10,675 bases of DNA, from NCBI GenBank assembly GCA_003024985.2, contig PXIH01S0023062.1; one strand, written 5' to 3'. This DNA is from Euperipatoides rowelli (lineage: Eukaryota > Onychophora > Udeonychophora > Euonychophora > Peripatopsidae). The notes under the pieces are model-generated. The model saw nothing but the letters and a program-made list of their open reading frames with translations, did no database searches and was not told the DNA's origin. The position numbers and the translations under genes were made by a program. Of this stretch, positions 1-7,874 are shown one piece after another; the stretch's first letter is position 1, and each line of letters starts with the position of its first letter.

Positions 1-430
1 ACAGTATAGGCCTATGTATATATAAATTGATAACAGTGTATAGAAGCAACACATTCTTAATCATTTACAGTAAATGTTCATTTTCGTACAATTGATTTTG
101 TTTAATTATCTTCATAAAATAAATGTATTTTTTTCTCTAAAGCTTATAATAAAGAAAATGTTTTATTTTTTCCCCTAATTACTATGTTATACTATAAAAT
201 TATCATGTTAAAAGATAATCAGATGCAAATATTGTGTTTGAAATAATTTCTCTTTTTTTTAAAGTTGATTAATTTTAAATCTATTCAATGTATAATAAAA
301 ATATGTGAAAGAGAACAAATTTCTGCATATATGCATATTAAATGGGGATGCTTAGAAAATAATTTTACTTTTAATATGTTTATAAATTTGCTTTTTATTT
401 TATTTTTTTTTTTTCAAAATAATATCTGAA
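1..430. other. AT-rich non-coding stretch
   Basis: Very AT-rich DNA with T homopolymers (for example near 400-415) and no open frame of note. I recognise no RNA gene, transposon end or coding fragment in it. It leads directly into the first copy of the 101-bp direct repeat. Confidence 0.7.
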
Positions 431-531
431 AAGAATATAATTAAACTTTATAATGTTATTTTTAAATAAATTTTTATTTTTTACTTTAACCTTTTTTCTT
501 CATTGTTTCTCTTTTTCGGTGGTGATGAGAT
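431..531 (+). repeat. 101-bp direct repeat, copy 1
   Basis: This segment begins AAGAATATAATTAAAC and ends TCGGTGGTGATGAGAT. It recurs at 606-706 in the same orientation with a single difference by eye (T versus A in the CTTTATAATG / CTTTAAAATG stretch). The two copies are 175 bases apart start to start, with a unique 74-base spacer. The near identity implies a recent duplication or an assembly effect. I see no coding content or transposon terminus in it. Confidence 0.93.
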
Positions 532-605
532 TATTTTGTACGAATATAGTTGTGCTCTACATTTAGAAAACAAAAACAGTTTCAAGCAAGAAAAATTCCT
601 TCTAT

Positions 606-706
606 AAGAATATAATTAAACTTTAAAATGTTATTTTTAAATAAATTTTTATTTTTTACTTTAACCTTTTTTCTTCATTGTTTCTCTTTTTCGGTGGTGA
701 TGAGAT
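606..706 (+). repeat. 101-bp direct repeat, copy 2
   Basis: Second copy of the segment at 431-531, differing at one position. The match stops abruptly after GATGAGAT. The sequence that follows (from about 707) is the start of a visibly more GC-rich island, so this repeat sits at the left edge of a compositional boundary. Confidence 0.93.
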
Positions 707-1463
707 GTTTCTTTGTGTTACTTCTTTGAAATGTCTCATATTGTTACTCCACCTTGAGATTGTGATTTTCCGCAGTTGAATGGTTTGTTTGTGCTGGTTG
801 TGGACTGCTGTCTCAAAGTGTGAGACATCGGCAAGAGAGTCTTTTTGCTCCTTTCCCTCACTTGAGCCGGTGTCGCTTTGTGGCTGTTTTCCATACCTTA
901 CATTTTTTTTTGTTTTTGTCTTGACTCTGTTTCCTTCTTGTGTGAGGTAGTCGGTTATCGTTGTTGCTAAGCTCTTCGTTTAATGCTATCGCTTTTTGGA
1001 AATTTTGCCGTAGTTTTAGTCTTTGTTACTTTGTACGCGGTGTGAGATAATTGTCAAAGTATGAACCCACATCCCTCATTGAACTTTTTAGCGCCGCTCA
1101 CACAGTTTTAATTTTTTTCTTTTTTTTTTTGTATCTTTGGGCAGTATCTACACTCTAGGGAGGGTTGTAGGGTTTTTCTGGTCAAATCTGGTGGGTGTGA
1201 GGCAATTGTAAGCAAGAGCAGGATGCACACCCTTGAGTGGTTGCGCCTATCCGAGAGTGCCAGATGGTCCTGCAATTTTTGTTTCATGTGTGTGTGGGTA
1301 TTGTCTGNAGTTACATTATTTTATCAGGATTGTGGAATTTACCCCAATCCCTCATTATGTAAATTTGTTTTTGTATTTGTTTTTTTTTTTTTAATTTTTA
1401 ATTTGTTTTCTTTTTTGAATTTTTTTTTATCCTGTACAGGACTGTACATGATCTCTGGAAAAT
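707..1463. other. Left part of GC-richer island, no recognised gene
   Basis: Composition changes from the AT-rich flank to a much more balanced sequence with GTGTGAG-type motifs and long T runs near 900, 1115 and 1380. Two loosely similar blocks occur, each with a (C)CCTCATT core following CCACAT or CCCAAT (about 1066-1082 and 1344-1360). I recognise no protein in either strand. The plus-strand open frame running through here is interrupted by phenylalanine-rich runs from T tracts and looks non-coding. The stretch may be the flank, leader or tail of whatever the 1464-1931 frame belongs to. Confidence 0.45.
809..827. repeat. Inverted repeat (7-bp arms, 5-nt loop)
   Basis: TGTCTCA (809-815) and TGAGACA (821-827) are perfect reverse complements around the loop AAGTG. 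It is a short hairpin-capable site within the GC-richer island, of unknown role. Confidence 0.6.
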
Positions 1464-1931
1464 CTAGAGTTGCGCCATGGTGCTTTCAGTGTCCACATCT
1501 GGTAGGTTGGGCTTTGTCCCTTTCTGCCCTCGTTGTCTTTCCCGGAGCTTTCGCTGTTTCTCCCTTTTTGCAGGCTTGTTTTTGCACACTGGAACATACT
1601 TGGAGGACACTTGAACATGGTCAACTGTACCTCTGCGTACAGTTGGCAGTGGTGTCTGTCCCCGTGGCAAGGGCACGTGGCCAGATGTTGATGCTTGATG
1701 CACCATACCCTTCTCTTCCTGTGGTGCTTCTGTACCTCTGGCCCATTTTCGGAACCATGTAGCCTGATATTGGTACAGATTCATGCTATTCTCCATGTCT
1801 CTGTATTCCTCTATCAGGCACGGCTGCCTGCTCCTGTGCAGTTCATAATGTTCATGATAATACTGGGCACCCTGTACTTTGGGTGTGACCTTGGTCGTGG
1901 TTAGCTGAGCCATGACCAAGCTTTGCTCCAA
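1464..1931 (-). CDS. Unrecognised 155-codon open frame, basic C-terminal region
   Basis: I do not recognise this protein. The frame is uninterrupted from an ATG at 1931 to a TAG at 1464, with a second in-frame ATG at codon 7. Residues 20-65 are rich in Tyr, His, Glu and Arg (YYHEHYELHRSR, then QYQATWFRKWARG). Residues 68-110 are Pro/Gly/Thr-rich and low in hydrophobics. Residues 117-140 form a strongly basic cluster dominated by Lys, Arg and Gln, which would suit nucleic-acid binding. There are only two cysteines (about 38 and 116), so no zinc knuckle is visible. No signal peptide or membrane segment is seen. Codon use is more GC-rich than any other frame here, and the frame fills a compositionally distinct island, which favours real or recently real coding. 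It may be an exon or an unknown transposon ORF. A chance open frame in GC-rich DNA remains possible, since no homology can be checked here. Confidence 0.35.
   Translation of the reverse strand: MEQSLVMAQLTTTKVTPKVQGAQYYHEHYELHRSRQPCLIEEYRDMENSMNLYQYQATWFRKWARGTEAPQEEKGMVHQASTSGHVPLPRGQTPLPTVRRGTVDHVQVSSKYVPVCKNKPAKREKQRKLRERQRGQKGTKPNLPDVDTESTMAQL
1622..1645. repeat. Inverted repeat (9-bp arms, 6-nt loop)
   Basis: CAACTGTAC (1622-1630) and GTACAGTTG (1637-1645) are perfect reverse complements separated by CTCTGC. It lies inside the minus-strand 155-codon frame, so it may be incidental to coding. A further CTGTACAG palindrome is nearby at 1432-1439. Confidence 0.65.
1890..1920. repeat. Inverted repeat (11-bp arms, 9-nt loop)
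   Basis: CTTGGTCGTGG (1890-1900) pairs with CCATGACCAAG (1910-1920) around the loop TTAGCTGAG, with one G-T wobble and ten Watson-Crick pairs. It overlaps the first codons of the minus-strand 155-codon frame, including its second ATG. It could be a structured 5' region of that transcript or a small inverted-repeat relic. Confidence 0.7.
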
Positions 1932-2163
1932 GTGATGTGATGTACAGTGCTACATTTGTTTTTAACTTTGTATTTTGTCATGTGTGTAATTAGGTCATGT
2001 GACCCTTTACATTGATTTTTTTTTTATTGTTTACTTTTAACTTTGTTTTACCCCAACCAACAGAGTCAACCTCTCATAAAATAATTGCATTTCTTATTTA
2101 AATGCATTCTTAGTTTTATATTTTTTATTTGCATCAGCTGATCAAATTTTCACTTTTCCTTTA
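1932..2163. other. AT-rich non-coding stretch
   Basis: Composition returns to AT-rich after about 1960. It contains a near-palindromic GGTCATGTGACC (1993-2004) and T tracts. No coding or RNA feature is recognised before the start of the direct repeat at 2164. Confidence 0.6.
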
Positions 2164-2300
2164 TTTACTGTACAGACCTACAGCATAATATTTATTTTCT
2201 TAAATAAATAATTTACCTTAAAAATTGTTTTAAGATTATATGAATACTTTCAAATTTGACTTCCTAAATCACCTTTTTCTTTTTCTTTTTTTGAAACTTA
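2164..2300 (-). repeat. Approx. 135-bp direct repeat flanking pol fragment, copy A (LTR-like?)
   Basis: This copy matches 3424-3556 in the same orientation at roughly 90-95% by eye. The differences are a 2-base indel, a handful of substitutions, and drift in the T-rich tail. Within it, 2169-2271 starts TGTACAGACC and ends CTAAATCA, so it has TG...CA termini. Read on the minus strand it is preceded by a purine tract of A and G (complement of about 2273-2290), resembling a polypurine tract next to a 3' LTR. Against a simple LTR reading, the purine tract is also present beside the other copy, and no tRNA-complementary primer site is evident. Recognisable reverse transcriptase ends within a few bases of the edge of this repeat. 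Confidence 0.8.
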
Positions 2301-3240
2301 GTATTTTGTCAATTTTAGTGGTGGCAGGTTGTATACCATCAGCATTGATTATGTGTCCAAGATATTCTAGTTCCAGTTTTCAGAATTCACATTTGTTTTT
2401 GTTAAGATGGACACCTGTTTCTTCTACTCTCTCAAGTAGTAGTTTTAGGTCACTTAAGTGAGTGGCTTCATCAGGGCTAGCAATCAAGATATCATTAAGA
2501 TAGCAGAAGGAGAAGGTGTTTGGTAAACCCGTCAGAATCTTGTCCATCAGTTGTTGGAAGATAGCTGGGCTGAGGCTATGCCAAAGGGTAGTCTTTTGAC
2601 TGTGAAGATACCTTTATGGGTCTTAATGGAGAGATATTTGGCAGAGGCATTGTCAAGAGTACTTGCTGGTACGCTTGGGACATGTCTAGTTTTGAGAATA
2701 TGGTGCCATGAGTGAGTTTAGCCAGGATTTTGTCAATCACTGGGAGTGGGTAAAGGTTTACTTTCAGGCAGGAGTTTAGTCCTATTTTATAATTGACACA
2801 AATCCTGAGTGAATTGTTCTTTTTGAGTATGGGCACTATGGAAGCTGCCCAATCTGAATATTTGATTGCTTCCTGTATATTCTGTTTTATCAGTTTGTCT
2901 AGTTCAGCTTCTATCTTAGGTATAAGTGCTTACAAAATTTAGGAATGGCACCCTCCTTCAGTTCTATGTGTACCTTAAAGTTTTTAATCAGACCTAATTC
3001 GGAGGCAATTAATTTTCCATGTGTTTTTAACAGTTTTTTGAATTTCTGTTCCCTAATGTCAATGTTCCCTTATGTCAGTATGACTCAGAATGTCCAAGGA
3101 CTTTATCCATGTACGACCTANAAGTNGTGTGGAACAATCTTTGATAATGAATAGTTCTTGGTTAGAAGCAGTTTTATTATTTAGGGAAATGTTTACAGAT
3201 ATTTTGCCTACAGGAAAAATTGTATTGTTAAATGCTGANT
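2301..3240 (-). pseudogene. Ty3/gypsy-type pol fragment (end of protease plus reverse transcriptase), decayed
   Basis: Read from high to low coordinates, this is a retroelement pol fragment. The first part (about 3240-3080) resembles the C-terminal half of an aspartic protease: FPVGKISV, then ELFIIKDC and a GRTWIKSLDIL block like the usual LLGRDWL motif. The protease DTGA catalytic motif is not seen. Next come the linker and RT fingers (SDWAASIVP, LRICVNYK), motif A with its aspartate (FSKLDMSQAYQQ, Asp codon 2684-2686), RLPFGIASA, the catalytic box as YLNDILI (2485-2502), and LGHIINADGIQP near the end. The first Asp of the YxDD pair is Asn here. RNase H and integrase are missing. Frame breaks are visible near 3063 (a 16-bp tandem duplication), about 2935, about 2655 and about 2567, and one stop lies near 2389. 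In a living element this domain copies RNA into DNA. Here it is certainly defunct. The family assignment is firm; the exact clade is not determined. Confidence 0.93.
3048..3079 (-). repeat. 16-bp tandem duplication breaking the pol frame
   Basis: On the plus strand GTTCCCTAATGTCAAT (3048-3063) is followed directly by GTTCCCTTATGTCAGT (3064-3079), two near-identical 16-base units. Because 16 is not a multiple of three, the duplication shifts the reading frame between the protease-like and reverse-transcriptase-like parts. It looks like a slippage lesion acquired after insertion. Confidence 0.8.
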
Positions 3241-3423
3241 ATCTTCAATTGCATCGGAATTTTTATTGCATAAAAGCATACTAAACTTTTTTATTAAGAT
3301 CGAGTACTTTGGTACTCAAAAAGGGCAAACTTTGGTCGTTCATCTATAAAATTAAATGTTCATGTGACCAGGTATAAACCAAATAAACAAAACGCACTGA
3401 AAAAATCTAATGACGAACATGCC
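3241..3423. other. Region between protease fragment and right-hand direct repeat
   Basis: No recognisable protein is seen. If the whole unit is one element on the minus strand, this would be upstream of the protease, but no gag, zinc knuckle or DTGA motif is visible. A small hairpin GAGTAC-TTTG-GTACTC occurs at 3302-3317. Confidence 0.5.
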
Positions 3424-3556
3424 TTTACTGTACAGACCTACCGCATAATTTAATTTCTTAAATAAATAATTTACCTTACAAATTGTTTTAAGATTATATG
3501 AATACTTTCAAATTTGACTTGCTAAATCACCTTTTTCTTTGTTTTTTTTAAACTTA
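3424..3556 (-). repeat. Approx. 135-bp direct repeat flanking pol fragment, copy B (LTR-like?)
   Basis: Second copy of the sequence at 2164-2300. It shares the TTTACTGTACAGACCTAC start, the TTAAATAAATAATTTACC core, and the AAATCACC plus T-rich tail up to AAACTTA. Similarity stops at about 3556, where the text continues CTTGAGACTCC. The copy has the same TG...CA-type ends within it. On the minus strand it would be the upstream repeat. The sequence just inside it does not begin with the TGG expected of a typical primer-binding site, so the LTR interpretation is unproven. Confidence 0.8.
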
Positions 3557-5154
3557 CTTGAGACTCCATATTGGTCTGAATTTTTAAAGGTAATTGGAGC
3601 ACCTGATTTTGGTGTTATGTTTGTTGTCACTCCTTAATCTATATGAGAGATGTAATTTGTCTAAATTTGTTTGGTTTATTTCCTACTGAAATTAATGTCA
3701 AACTTTATGCCAATATTTATTTTTTTAAGTGATCTTCAATCGTAAGTCATTTTTATTTATATTCGATCTTTGCAAAAGGTATTTTATATTAAATGTCATT
3801 AACCGTCATTATTGACGATTCCTGTGTTTGTCAGATACTTTTGAATCTTTGCTGATACAATAGAGAAACTATTTTTTTTTAATTTTTGATCGTAATTTTC
3901 ACCTATTGTGAAATTAGGCCATATTTATTGATGTGCGAATTTCAATGCATCTCCTCCATTGTATTAGCAGACATTCAGGCATTTTCTGCTCACTCTCATT
4001 CATTCTAATTAGCGGGTTAATCAGATTTTAAATTCATTATTGGAATTATTAAAGGGCCCTCTGTTTGAATTATTTCTGTACCGTGAATGAGATTGAGTGT
4101 TAAATGGGAATATAAATATTTTTTTTTTCTTTTCCTTAATATAAATATTTTGTTTCAATTTTTGATCTTAATAAATTGAAATTGAAGTATTTATTATTTT
4201 TGTATATATTGATGTTTTTTTGTGTATATCTTGACAATGTTTAAGAATTAAATTGCTTAATGTTTAATTTGGGCTTTTATTCCCTGTGCAAAATTGGTCA
4301 TGGTTAAAGTATGTGCTGGTCATAATTTAAAATATACTTTAAAATAAATTGTGTTTTATAAATACTTGGACTGATTATTGCATTCTACTAATGAAGATGA
4401 ACTTTAATCTCCATGTCAAGTAAAGAATATTCGCGCAACTTATACCGCCTTGTTAAATTTATTTTCCAATATCGGACTTTTATCATTATGTACCGTACAT
4501 GAACTTTCATAGTTAAAACCATCAGGTTTACAATTTAAATACAGTGTACCTTTATGTGTTGGTTTGCTGTCCTCTTTCTTCACTACAAGGGGAATAATTG
4601 CTGTTTCCATAGTGCTCACATTTCACACCTTTCTTTCAACTGTTTGGATACTGACCATCACAGCATCATGTGTATGTGACAAGCAGCATGTATGCCACAT
4701 CATTAGTGCTGTCATTCTAAATAAATCTACATATTTCCACAATGGCTTAGATCTCGTGGTCTGTGATGAAATACCAATAACAGTGATTTTTGGCATTTTT
4801 AGTGTGAAGGGGGGGGGAGCTCCTTGGATCATTACTTAAGTCAATGTCGCTTGGTTAGAAGGGGGAGACTTAGACTACTACTTTTTGACTTTTCCTTATA
4901 GCTCTGAAAAAAATCTGTCGGCTCACTCTCTGGAAACTCACGAAGAAATTACGCATGTTATGATCTTGGCTGACCTTCCGTGCACTGTAAAATGTGTCGA
5001 GATATGAAATAAACTTAATAATTTAGTACGTCATACATCTTAGTTTTTTTAACTTTTCGTTGTTAATTATTGAGCACAAGTTCAAGTTTAAAGAACAGTG
5101 AAATATGTTGATCAAATAGTTGTCATAATAAGTAAGTTGAAACAAATTCTAGTT
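3557..5154. other. AT-rich non-coding region
   Basis: There are many T and A tracts and no recognisable coding fragment on either strand. Short open frames near 4564-4839 (plus) and 4623-4832 (minus) overlap each other, lack family features, and the plus one begins at TTG rather than ATG. Possible poly(A) signals include AATAAA at 4343-4348 and about 5008. A run of nine G occurs at 4809-4817. Confidence 0.6.
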
Positions 5155-5332
5155 AGACTGATATTGACACGTGTGAATTCAATCAGTTTTCTTCTCTATG
5201 GATATCTTGCGCAATTTTACCCAACATCGCAGCATATCATCTTAGCTGCAATGGACTAGTGATATGTACGCTGCGTCTAATCAGATCAGATGCTGATGTC
5301 ATGAAGATTCCAAGTAAGTGTTAGTTGAACTG
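5155..5332 (+). other. Exon-like open patch ending at a consensus splice donor (weak)
   Basis: One plus-strand frame stays open for about 55 codons between an in-frame TAG and a downstream TAG in less AT-biased sequence. It reads through TDIDTCEFNQ, then ISCAILPNIA and DADVMKIP. A good 5' splice-site sequence, GTAAGTG, follows CCAA at about 5312. A possible 3' splice site (ACATCGCAG) lies inside the patch at about 5223-5231. No protein family is recognised and no ATG is required by this reading. In AT-rich DNA an open stretch of this length has moderate chance probability, so this is only a candidate exon. Confidence 0.15.
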
Positions 5333-5631
5333 TCAAACTTTCTTAAAAATCTAGCTAGTAAAAAGGATAAACTTTATAACCAAGCACATGGGATTAAGGG
5401 ATAATTTAGCATGCTATTTTTAATATAAATGACATTTTTTTTCCTGTTTTTTTTTTCTTTCTTTTTACTTGAAATCATTTGTTTAAAGACCATCACAAGT
5501 TATTCACATGCATTCAAAAGAGATTTGTGAATTAGCATATGTTTTCTTTGGTTATCTTTGAGTACATCATATCATAAACAAACATGTACTGTATATTAAT
5601 ATGTTAATGAATATTATTGCCTTATGGCTTC

Positions 5632-5637
5632 AATAAA
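5632..5637 (+). promoter_or_regulatory. Possible poly(A) signal AATAAA
   Basis: AATAAA is followed about 28 bases later by GT-rich sequence (TTTGTGTG, about 5665-5672), the normal spacing of an animal cleavage/polyadenylation site. No upstream plus-strand gene is visible, and AATAAA is frequent by chance in such AT-rich DNA. Confidence 0.2.
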
Positions 5638-5712
5638 CAATATGCATTCTTGCTAAATTTGGACTTTGTGTGATTCCTATTGATCTATAGATGGATTAGT
5701 TAATTTCTTTTT

Positions 5713-5732
5713 AGACAGACAGACAGACAGAC
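5713..5732. repeat. (AGAC)5 microsatellite
   Basis: Five perfect AGAC tetranucleotide units occur in an otherwise AT-rich stretch. This is a simple sequence repeat typical of animal intergenic or intronic DNA. Confidence 0.95.
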
Positions 5733-5737
5733 ATCTC

Positions 5738-7820
5738 CTTTCTCTCTGTGTTAAATATTTTAATAACTACTGGTGACATTTATTGAAATTTTTCTACACT
5801 TAGATCTTTTATTTAAATGTGTTTAATTCCTATGTTTATTCTAATCCAAACCATGTTTCATTCTATATAGAGTTATTTCAAGTTTGTCAGTGGAAGTGTG
5901 CTTGAGATATTGAACCATGTATGCATGTATGAATGATAACAATAAATGCAATATTGATTCTAAGATTGATATTTCAGATATTATTCAGTATGTTTGTTTA
6001 ATATTGTTTTAATTCACTTTTTGAATCGCTAATTTTGTTTGATTTTAATGTTTTATCTATTGGCAACTTGGATGGGATGCTCAAAGCTGGCACTAAATAT
6101 TTGCCGGTGAAATTGGGGACTTTTGGGTCTTGACAGCAGTCTTTAGTTTCTTTTCCAAGTCATTTTTACCTCATTTGCATACCCTTTTAATATATATTAT
6201 TTATGTTAGATATTTTCCTTTAACTTAACTTACATAAATCATTATCTTTAGAGCAGGATCAGTCGGAAGATTTGCAGTTAGAAATAAACCCCTAAATGCA
6301 TTAGTCAGTTAAGCCATTAAAAAATTAAAAATAGACTTCCCTTAACTTAGGTAACCACTGCATGTACTAATATGCCCTTTGTATATATGCAACCTGGACT
6401 TCTCAGAGTTGAGGAAGTATATTGAGCCTGGTTATATTGGGCATGTATTTTACACCCATTCACCCCTAGCAATATGTCCGTGCAATACGCAAACACATTC
6501 TAATAGCGCTATCCTACAATAAAGATTTTTGTCAAAATTATTGTGTCTCATTTATTTCATTATTTTTATTTGTGTTTAAGTTTATATGCATCTATTGGTT
6601 CACTCCAGCTCATAGTCTAGATTTCTTTAGATGTCCCTTTTTGTAATATTTAGAGGGCTATGGATTGGGGCTGAGGTTAAATGGCCCTAGCCTATGTGGC
6701 AAAAAGAAAAGAAATAAGTAACACCCCCCTCTCTCTCACACACCACCTATCTTCTCTCTCCTTTCTTAACTAGTTGTCATCAAAATTTAATTTGTTGGTA
6801 AATTTGATAGTTGATTTTTTTTGTAAATTAATATTTTTTTGTTTAGACACTAGGTGGGGTTGGATTTGAGTTAGGTGGTGTGTGAGGGGTGTGGGGAAAT
6901 ACGACATTTGATGTCCACAACATGGATTTTTTGTTGAGTCCGGCATGGCTAATTTATTTTTTATGTATTTGTGAACATTCAAGTTTCTAGTCACAGTAAA
7001 ATTTCAGTAAAGTGTTTATTTTTGCATGTAATTTAGACTTAAATTCCTGAGTCAATTTCTTTAACTTTTTGAAATATTTTTTTTATGCAATCTTGTATTT
7101 GGATGAACATGTCATGTCACCCCGGTGTCATGTCATGCACATTCAAATCCAAGATGGCTGCCTTTACATTTTTTTAATTTTACAAAATGTTTAGGTTTTT
7201 AATTTAATTTCATTTACTGTGACATTCAATAACCTTTTATTTTTTAGATTAGTCTAAGACTCAGCAAACGTTCCTGTTTCTTCTGTTTTTAAATTTTTGA
7301 AGTCAGATGATTGCTTTTTTTTTTTTTTTGTTCTTTTAAATTTCCTTAAATATTTGAAATTTTTATGTAAACATGATATTAATAGTTTTACTATAGAATT
7401 ATTGGGACTTATATGCTTCGAATTATTTAAAATTTAAGTGAATTTAAAATTTTTTTTTTTTTATTCGTTATGAATTATTGATATTTTTTTGTGTTTGATG
7501 ACCGTTATCAGTTTGAAATGATTTTAAATTTGTTTTTGCCTTCTGTTTAAAGTTGATTCAGACTTTAATAATTAAATTTGAAAACGATGTTTATGAAAGT
7601 TTAAGAAAACGTTGCACAATGATGATTTTTTTTTACTGAACATTATTCCTGTTGACATTTTCGGATGGGACAGACATTTGAAATGTGATTTTTTTAAAAG
7701 TAATTTATCTTTGCAAATTTAAACATTTCTGCATTGCATAAATTTTACTTGTAGCCACTGGCTGTTTTGGGATACATTTTTAATTTTATTATGTAGCATT
7801 AACGATTGCTAATAATTTAA
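5738..7820. other. AT-rich non-coding region
   Basis: About 2 kb without a recognisable coding fragment. It contains T homopolymers (for example 7315-7329 and 7450-7462), a CT/CA-rich patch (about 6723-6765) and a duplicated GTCATGTCA motif (7111-7136). A 74-codon minus frame at 6770-6994 has no family features and is probably chance. Confidence 0.6.
6518..6523 (+). promoter_or_regulatory. Possible poly(A) signal AATAAA
   Basis: AATAAA in the context CTACAATAAAGATTTT is followed about 17 bases downstream by TTGTGTCT (6540-6547), a plausible GU-rich downstream element. This is the best-placed such signal in the window, but no coding sequence can be tied to it. Confidence 0.22.
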
Positions 7821-7874
7821 ATTAGATTAGATTAAGAATACAGATGGAGTAAGTCCATTTTAGACTTTTACACC
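7821..7874 (-). other. LINE 3' UTR with hairpin and (TCTAA)-type tail
   Basis: Immediately after the ORF2-like stop (7875-7877), the minus strand has a short 3' UTR. It holds a perfect 5-bp stem, ATGGA/TCCAT with a 5-nt loop (plus positions 7844-7848 and 7854-7858), and then a short tandem pentanucleotide tail (plus ATTAGATTAGATTAA, 7821-7835). A compact 3' hairpin followed by a short tandem tail is the known 3'-end organisation of CR1/L2-type non-LTR elements, where reverse transcriptase recognises the RNA end. The arrangement supports a genuine LINE 3' terminus here. Confidence 0.6.

Noticed and set aside
1223-1762. 179-codon plus-strand open frame
   Set aside because: It contains an N and long Phe/Leu/Val runs from T tracts. 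Its GC-rich half is the complement of the better-looking minus-strand frame, and it has no family features.
1993-2004. GGTCATGTGACC near-palindrome resembling an M-box/E-box
   Set aside because: A single short motif with no promoter or gene nearby.
2240-3284. Several plus-strand open frames of 64-73 codons
   Set aside because: They are complements of the minus-strand pol fragment and of the adjacent repeat, with no independent coding signal.
4564-4839. 91-codon plus frame with hydrophobic segments
   Set aside because: It starts at TTG rather than ATG, overlaps an equally featureless minus frame, and hydrophobicity is expected from T-rich codons.
4330-6525. Series of AATAAA hexamers suggesting a long 3' UTR on the plus strand
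   Set aside because: Such hexamers are expected often in AT-rich DNA, and no upstream coding sequence is visible. Only the two with GT-rich downstream elements were kept, as weak features.
6770-6994. 74-codon minus-strand frame
   Set aside because: Lys/Asn-rich composition follows from A-rich DNA; there are no motifs and no context.
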